The notes under the pieces were generated by a model. That model did no database searches and was not told where the DNA came from. It saw only the letters and a list, made by a program, of their open reading frames with translations. The translations under genes and the position numbers were made by a program. DNA of 64,000 nt from Comamonadaceae bacterium (GTDB lineage Bacteria; Pseudomonadota; Gammaproteobacteria; Burkholderiales; Burkholderiaceae_C), in contig JAACZV010000002.1 of NCBI GenBank assembly GCA_009996515.1, positions 1-64,000 of the forward strand, given 5' to 3'. Below, one piece after another: positions 48,693-59,723 of this stretch (the stretch's first letter is position 1; every line of letters begins with the position of its first letter).

Positions 48693-50006
48693 ATGGCCGT
48701 CACCGTCGAAACCCTCGAAAAGCTGGAACGCCGCATCACCCTGCACGTCGCTGCCGCCGACATCAACAGCGAAGTCGAAGCCCGCCTGAAGAAGCTGGCC
48801 CGCACCGTCAAGGCCGACGGCTTCCGCCCCGGCAAGGTGCCGATGAACGTCGTCGCCCAGCGCTACGGCTACTCGGTGCAGTACGAAGTCGTCAACGACA
48901 AGCTCGGCGCCGCCTTCAACAGCGCCGCCAACGAAGCCCAGCTGCGCGTTGCCGGCATGCCGCGCATCGAGCAGAAGAACGAGGCCCCCGAGGGCCAGAT
49001 GGCCTTCGACGCCACCTTCGAGGTCTACCCCGAGGTCAAGATCGGCGACCTGGCCGCCGCTGAAGTCGAGCGCATCAGCAGCGACGTGACCGACGAGGCC
49101 ATCGACAAGACGGTCGAGATCCTGCGCAAGCAGCGCCGCAGCTTCGCCCAGCGCGCCGCCGCCGACGTGGCCCAGGCCGGTGACCGCGTCACCATCGACT
49201 TCGAAGGCAAGATCGACGGCGAACCGTTCGCCGGCGGCAAGGCCGAGGGCTTCCAGTTCCTGATCGGCGAAGGCCAGATGCTGGAGCAGTTCGACGCCGC
49301 CGTGCGCGGCATGAAGTCCGGCGAAAGCAAGACCTTCCCGCTGCAGTTCCCGGAGGACTACCACGGCAAGGACGTGGCCGGCAAGGAAGCCGACTTCCTC
49401 GTCACGGTCAAGAAGATCGAGGCTCAGCACCTGCCGGAAGTGAACGAGGCCTTCGCCAAGTCGCTGGGCATCAAGGACGCGTCCGTCGAGGCCCTGCGCG
49501 CCGACATCAAGAAGAACCTCGAGCGCGAGGTCAAGTTCCGCGTGCTGGCCCGCAACAAGGGTGCCGTCATGGACGCGCTGGTGGCCGTCTCCGAGCTGGA
49601 CGTGCCCAACGCGCTGGTGCAGGCCGAGGCCGAGCGCATGGTGGCCGCAGCCCGTGAGGACCTGAAGAAGCGCGGCGTCAAGGATGCCGACAAGGCCGAG
49701 ATCCCCGCCGACCTGTTCAAGCCGCAGGCCGAGCGCCGCGTGCGCCTGGGTCTGGTCGTGGCCGAGCTGGTGCGCGCCAACAACCTGCAGGCCAAGCCGG
49801 CCCAGCTGCAGGCGCACATCGAAGAGCTGTCGCAAAGCTACGAGAAGCCCGCCGAAGTCATGCGCTGGTACCTGAGCGACCGCGAGCGCATGGCCGAGGT
49901 CGAGGCCGTCGTGGTCGAGAACAATGTCACGGAATTCGTGCTGGCCACGGCCAAGGTGACCGACAAGGCCCTGCCTTTCGACGAACTGATGGCCCAGGGC
50001 GGCTGA
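48693..50006 (+). CDS. tig: Trigger factor
   Basis: This ribosome-associated chaperone of 437 aa has an N-terminal ribosome-binding domain with GFRPGKVP, a central FKBP-type isomerase domain ([20 protein letters not shown], about residues 165-240) and a helical C-terminal substrate cradle. It lies 32 bp after tRNA-Leu, possibly co-transcribed, and heads the tig-clpP-clpX-lon proteostasis block. Confidence 0.97.
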   Translation: MAVTVETLEKLERRITLHVAAADINSEVEARLKKLARTVKADGFRPGKVPMNVVAQRYGYSVQYEVVNDKLGAAFNSAANEAQLRVAGMPRIEQKNEAPEGQMAFDATFEVYPEVKIGDLAAAEVERISSDVTDEAIDKTVEILRKQRRSFAQRAAADVAQAGDRVTIDFEGKIDGEPFAGGKAEGFQFLIGEGQMLEQFDAAVRGMKSGESKTFPLQFPEDYHGKDVAGKEADFLVTVKKIEAQHLPEVNEAFAKSLGIKDASVEALRADIKKNLEREVKFRVLARNKGAVMDALVAVSELDVPNALVQAEAERMVAAAREDLKKRGVKDADKAEIPADLFKPQAERRVRLGLVVAELVRANNLQAKPAQLQAHIEELSQSYEKPAEVMRWYLSDRERMAEVEAVVVENNVTEFVLATAKVTDKALPFDELMAQGG

Positions 50007-50023
50007 TAGCCCTACGCCTCGCG

Positions 50024-50056
50024 AAGGCGCCGCGCCGCAAGGCCGGCGCCTTTTTT
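50024..50056 (+). terminator. Rho-independent terminator after tig
   Basis: AAGGCGCCG (50024-50032) pairs with CGGCGCCTT (50044-50052), followed by a run of six T. It separates tig from the structured element and clpP. Confidence 0.9.
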
Positions 50057-50069
50057 ACTTGCGTGGCAT

Positions 50070-50330
50070 GAGGTTGCTAGGCTCTCCCATGTGCCCGCGC
50101 AAGCCACAAAAAGGCTCCAACCGAGGCGTAAAGCGAAGACGGGCTCTTGCCCGGCGAGCATTTGCAACGACGGGTGGGGCCTTTTTGTGGCTTGCCCGGA
50201 GGGCTGGGCAGCCCAGGGCGCTGCGCGGCGTTGCCCCTCTTGCCCGGACGCGAGTCCGGGCGGCGAAGGGCGCCTTGCTCAGCGCCCTTGGCTATTCCAG
50301 CGCGGGCGCATGGGAGGGCCTAGCAACCTC
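50070..50330 (+). repeat. Structured four-stem element, copy 2 (upstream of clpP)
   Basis: Same plan as the copy before ppa. Stem 1 is 50070-50100 with 50300-50330 (31 nt, two G-U pairs). Stem 2 is 50101-50117 with 50177-50193, again with no spacer after stem 1. Stem 3 is 50203-50223 with 50280-50301. Hairpins are at 50140-50153 and 50242-50261. Shared islands are AGGCGTAAAGCGAAG (50124), GCGAGCATTTGCAACGACGG (50154), CCCGGAGGGC (50195), GGCGTTGC (50227) and GCGCCTTG (50270). It ends 49 nt before the clpP ATG, right at a CATAAT that resembles a -10 box. Confidence 0.85.
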
Positions 50331-50379
50331 ATAATCCGCCCCCATAAGTAAACAGACGCAATTGCTTCCAAGGATTTGA

Positions 50380-50988
50380 ATGAGCGCTCTCGACACCAGC
50401 AATCTCGGGCTCGTGCCCATGGTCATCGAACAGTCCGGCCGTGGCGAGCGCGCCTACGACATCTACTCGCGCCTGCTGCGCGAGCGCATCGTCTTCCTGG
50501 TCGGCCCGGTCAACGATGCGGTGGCCAACCTGGTCGTTGCCCAGCTGCTGTTCCTGGAGAGTGAGAACCCCGACAAGGACATCTCGCTCTACATCAACAG
50601 CCCCGGCGGCAGCGTGTCGGCCGGCATGTCCATCTTCGACACCATGCAGTTCATCAAGCCCCAGGTTTCGACGCTGTGCATGGGCATGGCGGCCAGCATG
50701 GGCGCCTTCCTGCTGGCGGCGGGCGCCAAGGGCAAGCGCTTCTCGCTGCCCAACGCCAAGGTCATGATCCACCAGCCGCTGGGCGGCGCGCAGGGCCAGG
50801 CCACCGACATTGAAATCCATGCGCGTGAAATCCTGAAGACTCGCGAGACCCTGAACCGCATCCTGGCCGAGCGCAGTGGCCAGACGCTGGAGAAAATCCA
50901 GTCGGATACCGAGCGCGACTACTTCATGTCCGCGGCCGAGGCCCAGGCCTACGGCCTGATCGACCAGGTGCTGGAGCACCGGCCCTGA
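50380..50988 (+). CDS. clpP: ATP-dependent Clp protease proteolytic subunit
   Basis: This 202-aa serine protease has its catalytic Ser in GMAASMGA, His in VMIHQPLGG and an Asp in the C-terminal third. It assembles as a 14-mer and degrades proteins unfolded by ClpX. AAGGA lies about 8 nt upstream of the ATG. clpX follows after 126 bp, a spacer with competing hairpins. Confidence 0.97.
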   Translation: MSALDTSNLGLVPMVIEQSGRGERAYDIYSRLLRERIVFLVGPVNDAVANLVVAQLLFLESENPDKDISLYINSPGGSVSAGMSIFDTMQFIKPQVSTLCMGMAASMGAFLLAAGAKGKRFSLPNAKVMIHQPLGGAQGQATDIEIHAREILKTRETLNRILAERSGQTLEKIQSDTERDYFMSAAEAQAYGLIDQVLEHRP

Positions 50989-50996
50989 GTCGTTGA

Positions 50997-51058
50997 GGGG
51001 CCCGCGCCGGCCCCGGATTCGTCGCGAAACCGGGGCCCTTAGCCCTACAAGGGCCCCG
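50997..51058 (+). promoter_or_regulatory. Mutually exclusive hairpins between clpP and clpX
   Basis: CGGGGCCCTT (51031-51040) pairs perfectly with AAGGGCCCCG (51049-51058). The same left arm can instead pair upstream: CCGGGGCC (51030-51037) with GGCCCCGG (51009-51016). A further GGGGCCC lies at 50997-51003. There is no U-tract. The layout of four mutually complementary segments resembles attenuator-type switching, or simply a 3'-end hairpin of clpP. Confidence 0.5.
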
Positions 51059-51114
51059 AGATCGTTTGGACTATCATCATTCGAGGCATCCCCGCCTCCA
51101 CATCGAGCAGTTTC

Positions 51115-52386
<1,272 letters not shown>

Positions 52387-52420
52387 GCCACAAGCCTTCC
52401 CACCCGCTTGCAATCGCCCC

Positions 52421-52443
52421 CTCAGGCCCGATATCGGCCTGAG
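52421..52443 (+). promoter_or_regulatory. Hairpin just upstream of lon
   Basis: CTCAGGCC (52421-52428) pairs with GGCCTGAG (52436-52443) around CGATATC. It ends 14 nt before the lon ATG, immediately 5' of the AGAGAGG ribosome site. It could end clpX transcription (no U-tract) or affect lon translation. Confidence 0.45.
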
Positions 52444-52457
52444 AAAGAGAGGTCTTC

Positions 52458-54872
<2,415 letters not shown>

Positions 54873-54966
54873 TTGCACAAGGTTCTTGTCATCCAGCCAA
54901 AAACTGGATTACAATGCCAGCTTCGCTAGACAGACAACGCAAGCGTTGATTGCCTAGCGGAACAAA

Positions 54967-55042
54967 GCGGGATTAGCTCAGTTGGTAGAGCGATACCTTG
55001 CCAAGGTATAGGTCGAGAGTTCGAGCCTCTTATCCCGCTCCA
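54967..55042 (+). tRNA. tRNA-Gly, anticodon GCC
   Basis: Acceptor GCGGGAT pairs with ATCCCGC. The anticodon arm ATACC-TTGCCAA-GGTAT has anticodon GCC. The T-arm and an encoded CCA are present. A tRNA-Cys 5' half follows after ~70 bp, as expected for the common Gly-Cys tRNA cluster. Confidence 0.95.
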
Positions 55043-55050
55043 TGTATTCA

Positions 55051-55076
55051 GAAGGGAAGCCCCGGCTTCCCTTTTT
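55051..55076 (+). terminator. Terminator-like hairpin after tRNA-Gly
   Basis: GGGAAGC-CCCG-GCTTCCC (55054-55071) is followed by TTTTT. It lies between tRNA-Gly and the tRNA-Cys fragment, so the two tRNAs may not be one transcript, or the hairpin is a processing site. Confidence 0.75.
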
Positions 55077-55112
55077 CGTCAAAGTCGCACCAACGGCTTT
55101 GATTGGGTTTAC

Positions 55113-55160
55113 GGCGGCGCGATAGCAAAGCGGTTATGCCCCGGATTGCAAATCCTTCGT
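55113..55160 (+). pseudogene. 5' half of tRNA-Cys at the left prophage border (attL)
   Basis: The sequence opens GGCGGCG and contains AAAGCGGTTATG and the anticodon arm GGA-TTGCAAA-TCC with anticodon GCA, as in tRNA-Cys. After TTCGTAC it leaves tRNA sequence: no variable arm, T-arm or acceptor 3' strand follows. A tyrosine integrase gene begins to the right. This is the signature of an attachment site in the anticodon arm. The 3' half should lie at the far prophage end, outside the window. Confidence 0.8.
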
Positions 55161-55168
55161 ACTGAAAA

Positions 55169-55474
55169 TCAAACAGTACGACTATTCAAACAGTCCGAGA
55201 GGCGAGACTCATAGACTGGCCGGTCCTCGGGAGGGGACCGGAACTCCTGCCAGGTGGCCCTGCGCTTGGGGGCGTGGACCCCCTCAGCTTCCCAGGACCA
55301 CGTTTCCTTCGGCGTCCCAACGGCAATGAATTGGAACCCGTAGGGGTCCTCCGCGATGTCTATGTTGTCGAACAGGGCGTACTCCGCCTGCTCCAGGCTG
55401 TCCGCCGAGACCTCAAAGAAGACAGCGCCGCGCTCCAGGCCCGACTTGCGGACCCCAATCCAGCGGAACTTCAT
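55169..55474 (-). CDS. Prophage hypothetical protein next to attL
   Basis: This 101-aa protein starts MKFRWIGVRKSGLERGAVFFEV and contains EYALFDNIDIAEDPYGFQFIAVG. No family is recognised. It overlaps the integrase stop by 4 bp and ends 9 bp from the tRNA-Cys fragment, so it is the last gene before the border. The position would suit an excision or integration accessory protein, but nothing in the sequence shows it. Confidence 0.6.
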   Translation of the reverse strand: MKFRWIGVRKSGLERGAVFFEVSADSLEQAEYALFDNIDIAEDPYGFQFIAVGTPKETWSWEAEGVHAPKRRATWQEFRSPPEDRPVYESRLSDCLNSRTV

Positions 55475-56559
55475 TGCACGGCCCCCGTCGTCATAGAGTT
55501 GAGCAGGGCCCGCTGGGCCACAGCCTCCTGGGCCTCCCGCATCGCCTCCTCGCTGGCCGTCACGTAGATTTGCGTCGTCGTGATGTTGCTGTGACCGGCG
55601 ATGGCCTGGATCGTGAAGGCCCCCACCTTGGCATCGGCCAGGCGCGAGATGGCCTCATGGCGCAGCGTGTGGAAGACGAACTCGTGGTCCTCCTTGAGGC
55701 CCAGGGCCTCCCGACCCTCGGCCCACAGGGTCTTGAGTTGGCTGGCCGTCAGCTCGGCGAACGGGCCGCCCTCCAGGCCGATGCGTCGCTCCAGAATCTT
55801 CACGGACGCTGGCGGCAGCGGGACGGTCCTGGTCTCCCCGTTCTTGGTGTCCCGGTAGGTCACGCGGGCCCCTTCGAGGTCGATGTCGCCGGCCGCCAGG
55901 GACAGCATCTCGTCCTCGCGGGCCGCGGTCTCCAGGGCCACGGTGATGAGGTCCACCAGTGCCAGGGCGCCCGTCCTCTTCGCGTTGGCGCACAGCCAGG
56001 CCTGCATGGCGTCAATCTCGCGCTGGGCCATGCGGCGGGTGCGGCGGGTGCCCTTCACGCTCAGGTGCTTGACCCCATGGGGCGGCAGGTCGCACGCCTC
56101 CAGCAGCACGGACAGCATGGACAGCCGCGAGTTCACGGCCGACGCGCTGAGGGTGGTCCCCTTGCGCTTTCCGGGCTCGGCCAGCCACTTGACGCGGAGG
56201 TCGCGCACGAAGTCCCGCGTGATGGTGACCATCGGGGTGTCCTCGGGCACCCGCAGGTTCCCGAAGGTGTAGGCCAGCGTCTCCTTGTCCTTGGACTGAA
56301 TCCACTGCTCCCGGGTCTTCATGGCGATGTCGTAGGCGTCCTTCAGGGTAGGACCACGCGGCGCGGCACCTCGGACGGTTTGATCCTTCGGACTCTTGGG
56401 CACGGAAGAAGACCCCAGGACCTGGGCGACTATCCCCGGTGCGCGGAGTTCTGCCTCGGCGCGGTCAGAGGTCCCCGTGGACTTGCGCTCCCGGGCGATG
56501 CCTGCCCCGCGGATGTCCAGCCACCACTTGCCGTTCTTCTCGAAAAAGCGGACGTTCAC
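55471..56559 (-). CDS. int: Prophage tyrosine integrase
   Basis: This tyrosine recombinase has 362 aa. The N-terminal arm-binding and core-binding parts span about residues 1-170. The catalytic domain shows Arg in ETAARED, HTLRHE (H-x-x-R) and GHSNITTTQIYV with the nucleophile Tyr. I chose GTG 56559 because AAGGAG lies 8 nt upstream and the protein begins VNVRFFEKNGKWWLDIRG, typical of phage integrases. It lies next to the split tRNA-Cys, its presumed target. It overlaps both neighbours by 4 bp. Confidence 0.92.
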   Translation of the reverse strand: MNVRFFEKNGKWWLDIRGAGIARERKSTGTSDRAEAELRAPGIVAQVLGSSSVPKSPKDQTVRGAAPRGPTLKDAYDIAMKTREQWIQSKDKETLAYTFGNLRVPEDTPMVTITRDFVRDLRVKWLAEPGKRKGTTLSASAVNSRLSMLSVLLEACDLPPHGVKHLSVKGTRRTRRMAQREIDAMQAWLCANAKRTGALALVDLITVALETAAREDEMLSLAAGDIDLEGARVTYRDTKNGETRTVPLPPASVKILERRIGLEGGPFAELTASQLKTLWAEGREALGLKEDHEFVFHTLRHEAISRLADAKVGAFTIQAIAGHSNITTTQIYVTASEEAMREAQEAVAQRALLNSMTTGAVQ

Positions 56560-56753
56560 TTTGCACTCTCCTTGTGGGTGGAAAAAGGCCGCGGTAGGGC
56601 GGCCAGTAATCGGGGGAAGAAGGTCTCGTCGTAATCGACCTCCAGGGTCTTGTCGCCCCACTCGATGAACAGCCAGCCGGGCTTCCGGTGGTAGAGGGCG
56701 CGGTGTCCTGGGGGGCGGGTGCCGTAGAGGCCTTCGGAATACACAAACTTCAT
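56556..56753 (-). CDS. Small prophage protein before the integrase
   Basis: This 65-aa protein (MKFVYSEGLYGTRPPGHRAL...) contains WLFIEWGDKTLEVDYDETFFPRL in two stretches of aromatic and acidic residues. No family is recognised. It ends in a 4-bp overlap with the integrase start (GTGA), so its translation is coupled to int. An excisionase (Xis) is conceivable by position, but no HTH is evident. Confidence 0.6.
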   Translation of the reverse strand: MKFVYSEGLYGTRPPGHRALYHRKPGWLFIEWGDKTLEVDYDETFFPRLLAALPRPFSTHKESAK

Positions 56754-56761
56754 GAACGTAG

Positions 56762-57130
56762 CTATGACAATGAGGCGGCGGCCTTCGCCAGCGCGGTCTC
56801 CATCACGGCCTTCCCGCGGGCTGTGAGGCGGACAACTAGCTGGCGCCCGTCGTGGAAGTCACGGTCCTGCTCCACGAGACCCAGGCCCTGGACCTTGGCA
56901 TTGCCACGGCCCAGCGCGATGAGCGCGGTGCTGGTTGCGGACTTCTCGACTCCGGCCACCTTCTCCAGGTTTTGTTGAAAGATTTCCCCGTGGGCGTACA
57001 GGTGCAGCAGCACGCGGACTTTGCTTGTGGATAGCGAGGAGCCGCCAGTCGCCTGGTTCAGCTCCTCTAGGACAAGCAAGGTCAACATGGCGGCACGCCG
57101 GCCACTCACGGTTGTGTTAGGTCCTGACAT
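56762..57130 (-). CDS. Prophage winged-helix (MarR-like) regulator
   Basis: This 122-aa protein has helices followed by STSKVRVLLHLYAHGEIFQQNLEKVAGVEKSATSTALIALGR, a winged-helix layout close to MarR proteins, and the wing LVEQDRDFHDGRQLVVRLTARGK. It probably controls lysogeny genes or int. The operator would lie in the 263-bp space upstream (57131-57392), where no gene is supported. Confidence 0.7.
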   Translation of the reverse strand: MSGPNTTVSGRRAAMLTLLVLEELNQATGGSSLSTSKVRVLLHLYAHGEIFQQNLEKVAGVEKSATSTALIALGRGNAKVQGLGLVEQDRDFHDGRQLVVRLTARGKAVMETALAKAAASLS

Positions 57131-57392
57131 ATGGAAAAGCCCTCCAGTTGCTTCCTATGGTCAAACGCGCAGTCTACCCTCCGCCTCTTCGGACGAATGG
57201 TGCGCCCCCAGCACTCACGGCAGCCGGGGCTCGCCGCCTATGACATGCACGCAGGCCATAGGACAAGACGCAAATTGCAAGGGGGATGCAAGACTTTAGA
57301 CGGCTTTCCCCCTAGAAAAAGGGATGGTCCCCCAGGGCGCGGGGGTGTATGTCGTCTTTGGAGCCTCCTTTCCGTTTGTGGGAGATGCCGTA
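57131..57392. other. Non-coding space upstream of the prophage regulator
   Basis: This is 262 bp with no supported gene. A TTGACC on the minus strand near 57160 could be a -35 box for the regulator gene. A short G/C-run hairpin region lies near 57305-57345. Nothing else is distinct. Confidence 0.4.
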
Positions 57393-57515
57393 TCACTGGG
57401 ACGTTATGAGGACCGAGAGGGGCAGGACGATGAGCCACAGGGCCAGCGCGACGGCGGCCATGTAGGTGCCGGCCTGGGCACGCTCGGGGGTGAAGTTCTG
57501 GCGGTAGGAGGTCAT
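57393..57515 (-). CDS. Small prophage membrane protein
   Basis: This is a 40-aa frame, MTSYRQNFTPERAQAGTYMA followed by one hydrophobic helix (AVALALWLIVLPLSVLI). Its ATG overlaps the TGA of the upstream gene (ATGA). It is too short to classify, but the coupled start and membrane helix favour a real gene. Confidence 0.55.
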   Translation of the reverse strand: MTSYRQNFTPERAQAGTYMAAVALALWLIVLPLSVLITSQ

Positions 57516-57691
57516 TCCTGCGCCCCAGCGCGAAGGGCTTCGATGAGGCGCTGGGCCTCCACCTTGACGGCGGGGGAAAGGATGGCCCGGCCAGGCTGGG
57601 ATGCCTGCTCGGCCTTGATCCAGCTAAAGAATGCTTCGAGGCAGTCGGCGGCCTTGCCGAGGTCTTCGGGGGATGCTGGGTGGATGCACAT
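57512..57691 (-). CDS. Small prophage protein
   Basis: This 59-aa, mostly helical protein starts MCIHPASPEDLGKAADCLEA and contains FFSWIKAEQASQPG and VEAQRLIEALRAG. No family is recognised. It lies between a GC-rich hairpin repeat (57721-57759) downstream of the ParB-like gene and the small membrane protein, with a 4-bp overlap to the latter. Confidence 0.6.
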   Translation of the reverse strand: MCIHPASPEDLGKAADCLEAFFSWIKAEQASQPGRAILSPAVKVEAQRLIEALRAGAQE

Positions 57692-57720
57692 GGGTTCAGC
57701 TCGGTTGACGGTGGAAGGCC

Positions 57721-57759
57721 CACCCGAAGGGCCCCCGCAGGGGCCTATCGGCTAGACCC
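57721..57759 (-). repeat. Prophage intergenic hairpin repeat, copy A
   Basis: Minus strand: AGCCGATAGGCCCC-TGC-GGGGGCC then CTTCGGGTG. It is a GC hairpin directly after the ParB-like gene stop (57766). It is nearly the same as copy B (58779) and related to copy C (59652). It may be a phage terminator or processing signal. Confidence 0.65.
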
Positions 57760-57765
57760 GCCGCG

Positions 57766-58746
57766 TCACGGGTTGAGGACAGCCAGGACGGCCTGCTGGG
57801 CCTTGTCGGAGAGCTTGGAGAAGGCCGGGTCGTCGAACACGGCGCGGAGGGCCTTCAGGGGGTCCCCCGCGGTGCCCTTCTTGGACTTCGGGGCTGGCGC
57901 GGCCGGGTTCTCGGGGAGCTGGTTGGCCGGGTTGGCGCCCGCGGACTTCGCGGCAGCGGCCAGGGCCTTCTGCGCCTTCGACTGCCCGATGTCGGAGGGG
58001 TTGACCTTGCCGCCCTTCTTCGCGTTCGCCGCGCTGGCCTGCTGGATGACCTCGGCGGCCTTCGACGGGCCCATGCTCTTCACGGCCTTGACTGCGGTGT
58101 CCGTCGAGACCTTGCCGGCCTCCACCAGGGCAACCAGGGCCTTGGGCGCGGACAGTAGGCCCAGCAGCTCGTCCACGTAGGCCGGGGTGTAGTCCAGGCG
58201 CTCGGCGATGCGCTTGGAGTCCCAGCCCCAGCCGGCCAGGCGCTTCATGACCACGGCCACCTCGATGGGGCGCAGCGGGCGGCCCTCGTTGGACTTGACA
58301 AGGCCGATGGTGAAGTCCTCCAGCGTGCTGCCCTTGGGGGCCGTGACACAGGGGAGGGTCGGGAGTTGGGCGCCCAGCTCGATGGCCCGGCGGGCGGCGC
58401 GCAGTCGGGTATGGCCGTCCCGGACGTAGACCTTCCCGTCCTCGCCGACGAAGACGGCCAGGGCCTTGTCGGGGTAGAAGCCCTCGGCCAGGATGGAGCG
58501 GGCGATGCGCTCGATGTGGGCGGCATACTCGGCCGTCTCGCCGCGGACGTTCAGGCCGGGCATCGCGTGAATCTCGGCGACCGGGACGCGCCAGAGGTCC
58601 CCCGAGGTGGCCCCGGATGCGCTCATGACCTTTTTGACGTTGCCCTGGCCGACCTCGTGGGCGAACTCCAGGGGGATGGATGCGAGGCCTTCGGCGGCCA
58701 GGTCTACGGACGGCGCGGCGGCCGGGGCGTTGTTCTCGGTGCTCAT
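57766..58746 (-). CDS. ParB-like nuclease/partition domain protein
   Basis: This 326-aa protein has a ParB N-terminal domain at about residues 55-160: VAEIHAMPGLNVRG, then VYVRDGHTRLRAARRA. The latter corresponds to the G-E-R-R-x-R-A nucleotide-binding block in altered form (GHTRLRA). An HTH-like region follows (WDSKRIAERLDYTPAYVDELL), then an Ala/Lys-rich tail. In phages such proteins are found in early regions; plasmid-like partition would need ParA, which is not seen. It is flanked by GC hairpin repeats. Confidence 0.8.
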   Translation of the reverse strand: MSTENNAPAAAPSVDLAAEGLASIPLEFAHEVGQGNVKKVMSASGATSGDLWRVPVAEIHAMPGLNVRGETAEYAAHIERIARSILAEGFYPDKALAVFVGEDGKVYVRDGHTRLRAARRAIELGAQLPTLPCVTAPKGSTLEDFTIGLVKSNEGRPLRPIEVAVVMKRLAGWGWDSKRIAERLDYTPAYVDELLGLLSAPKALVALVEAGKVSTDTAVKAVKSMGPSKAAEVIQQASAANAKKGGKVNPSDIGQSKAQKALAAAAKSAGANPANQLPENPAAPAPKSKKGTAGDPLKALRAVFDDPAFSKLSDKAQQAVLAVLNP

Positions 58747-58778
58747 GCGTGATGACTCATGGGTTACGGTGCGGAATG

Positions 58779-58814
58779 CACCCGAAGGGCCCCAGGCGGG
58801 GCCTATCGGCTGGA
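58779..58814 (-). repeat. Prophage intergenic hairpin repeat, copy B
   Basis: Minus strand: AGCCGATAGGCCCC-GCC-TGGGGCCC then TTCGGGTG. It lies 33 bp upstream of the ParB-like start. The first 14 and last 13 bases match copy A while the loop differs. Confidence 0.65.
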
Positions 58815-58819
58815 CTCGT

Positions 58820-58885
58820 TCACTGGGCCGGCGGCCTGGGTCTTCTCGCCAGGTCGGCGGACAGCAGGGCCAGGGCGGCGCTCAT
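58820..58885 (-). CDS. Possible 21-codon prophage gene
   Basis: This short frame (MSAALALLSADLARRPRPPA, one more residue) starts in a 4-bp ATGA overlap with the gene above it and ends just before hairpin repeat B. Only the coupling and position support it. Confidence 0.3.
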   Translation of the reverse strand: MSAALALLSADLARRPRPPAQ

Positions 58886-58989
58886 TCGGTCACCTCCAGG
58901 GCCTCGCGCAGGGCATCGGCGGCGTCCTCCAGGCCCTCCAGGGCCAGGCGGTCGGCAGCCACATGGGCGGGGGTCAGGTCGTCGCTCAC
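58882..58989 (-). CDS. Small acidic prophage protein
   Basis: This 35-aa frame has a GTG start at 58989 that overlaps the TGA of the upstream gene (GTGA): MSDDLTPAHVAADRLALEGL and then EDAADALREALEVTE. It is an amphipathic acidic helix. The gene chain with 4-bp overlaps supports it; the function is unknown. Confidence 0.45.
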   Translation of the reverse strand: MSDDLTPAHVAADRLALEGLEDAADALREALEVTE

Positions 58990-59612
58990 TTCGCACCTCC
59001 CAGCAGCGGCAGCAGGTCGGCCAGCAGGTCAACCCGGCGGATTTCCACCCGGTCCAGGGTCACGGCGCCCTGGGCGTTGAACTCCCCGCGGATGTAGTGG
59101 GGCTCGGGGGCCCAGCAGCGGCCGGAGTAGTAGGAGGAGGAGAGCTCCACGCGCCAGCCGGCGGCCCTCAGTTCCCGGGCCTGCGCCTCCAGGCGGACGC
59201 GGCTGTCCGTGCGCTTCGCGGCCTCCTCGCGGATGGCCTGGGCGTAGGGTTTGCCGGCCTCCAGCAGGCGGCGCTTGATGGCACGGAGGAGGGCCAGCGA
59301 GTCCTGCCCGGCCCCGAAGGAGGGGGATGTGAACTCAACCCCGGGGATGCGGCGGACATCGGCCATGCCCACATGCGCGGCACCAGTCCAGGGAAGGGCC
59401 AGCGTGTCCAGGCCCCCGTAGATGCGGCCGTCGTCCTCGGCGCGGAGGGTGTAGGCGTTCCCCTCGGGGTCCTTCAGGTAGGCCCAGGCCGCCCAGTTGC
59501 CGATGTCAGCGCGCAGGCTGGTGACAGTCCACAGGCCCGCGGCCTGGCCCTTCTCGGTGAGCTCGCGGAGGCGCTCGTTGCGGCCCTCGCGGCGTGCTTT
59601 GGTGTCGGTCAT
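58986..59612 (-). CDS. Prophage hypothetical protein
   Basis: This 208-aa protein begins MTDTKARREGRNERLRELTE, a charged helix. It contains WAAWAYLKDPEGNAYTLRAEDDGRIYGG as two strands and a C-terminal EIRRVDLLADLLPLL helix. No family is recognised. I chose ATG 59612; an upstream Met would add an unlikely Arg/His-rich lead. Hairpin repeat C lies upstream. Confidence 0.65.
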   Translation of the reverse strand: MTDTKARREGRNERLRELTEKGQAAGLWTVTSLRADIGNWAAWAYLKDPEGNAYTLRAEDDGRIYGGLDTLALPWTGAAHVGMADVRRIPGVEFTSPSFGAGQDSLALLRAIKRRLLEAGKPYAQAIREEAAKRTDSRVRLEAQARELRAAGWRVELSSSYYSGRCWAPEPHYIRGEFNAQGAVTLDRVEIRRVDLLADLLPLLGGAK

Positions 59613-59651
59613 TTCGTGTCGCGGCCTGTGGCCGGGTAGTCGGTGCCAGTC

Positions 59652-59690
59652 GCACCCCATAGGACCCCCCGCAGGGGCCCTAGGCGGGTG
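59652..59690 (-). repeat. Prophage intergenic hairpin repeat, copy C
   Basis: Minus strand: CCTAGGGCCCC-TGC-GGGGGGTCCTATGGGGTGCG. It shares the GGCCCCTGCGGGGG core with copy A. The CCCCATAGGA part recurs near 60600 in the region thought to hold the joined phage ends. Confidence 0.55.
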
Positions 59691-59723
59691 AAACCGTCCG
59701 GGGTGTCGGACGATTGGGCGGAG

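Noticed and set aside
57238-57723. 161-codon minus-strand frame in the prophage
   Set aside because: Pro/Ser/Arg-rich shadow; two small coupled frames (57393-57515 and 57512-57691) explain the same DNA better.
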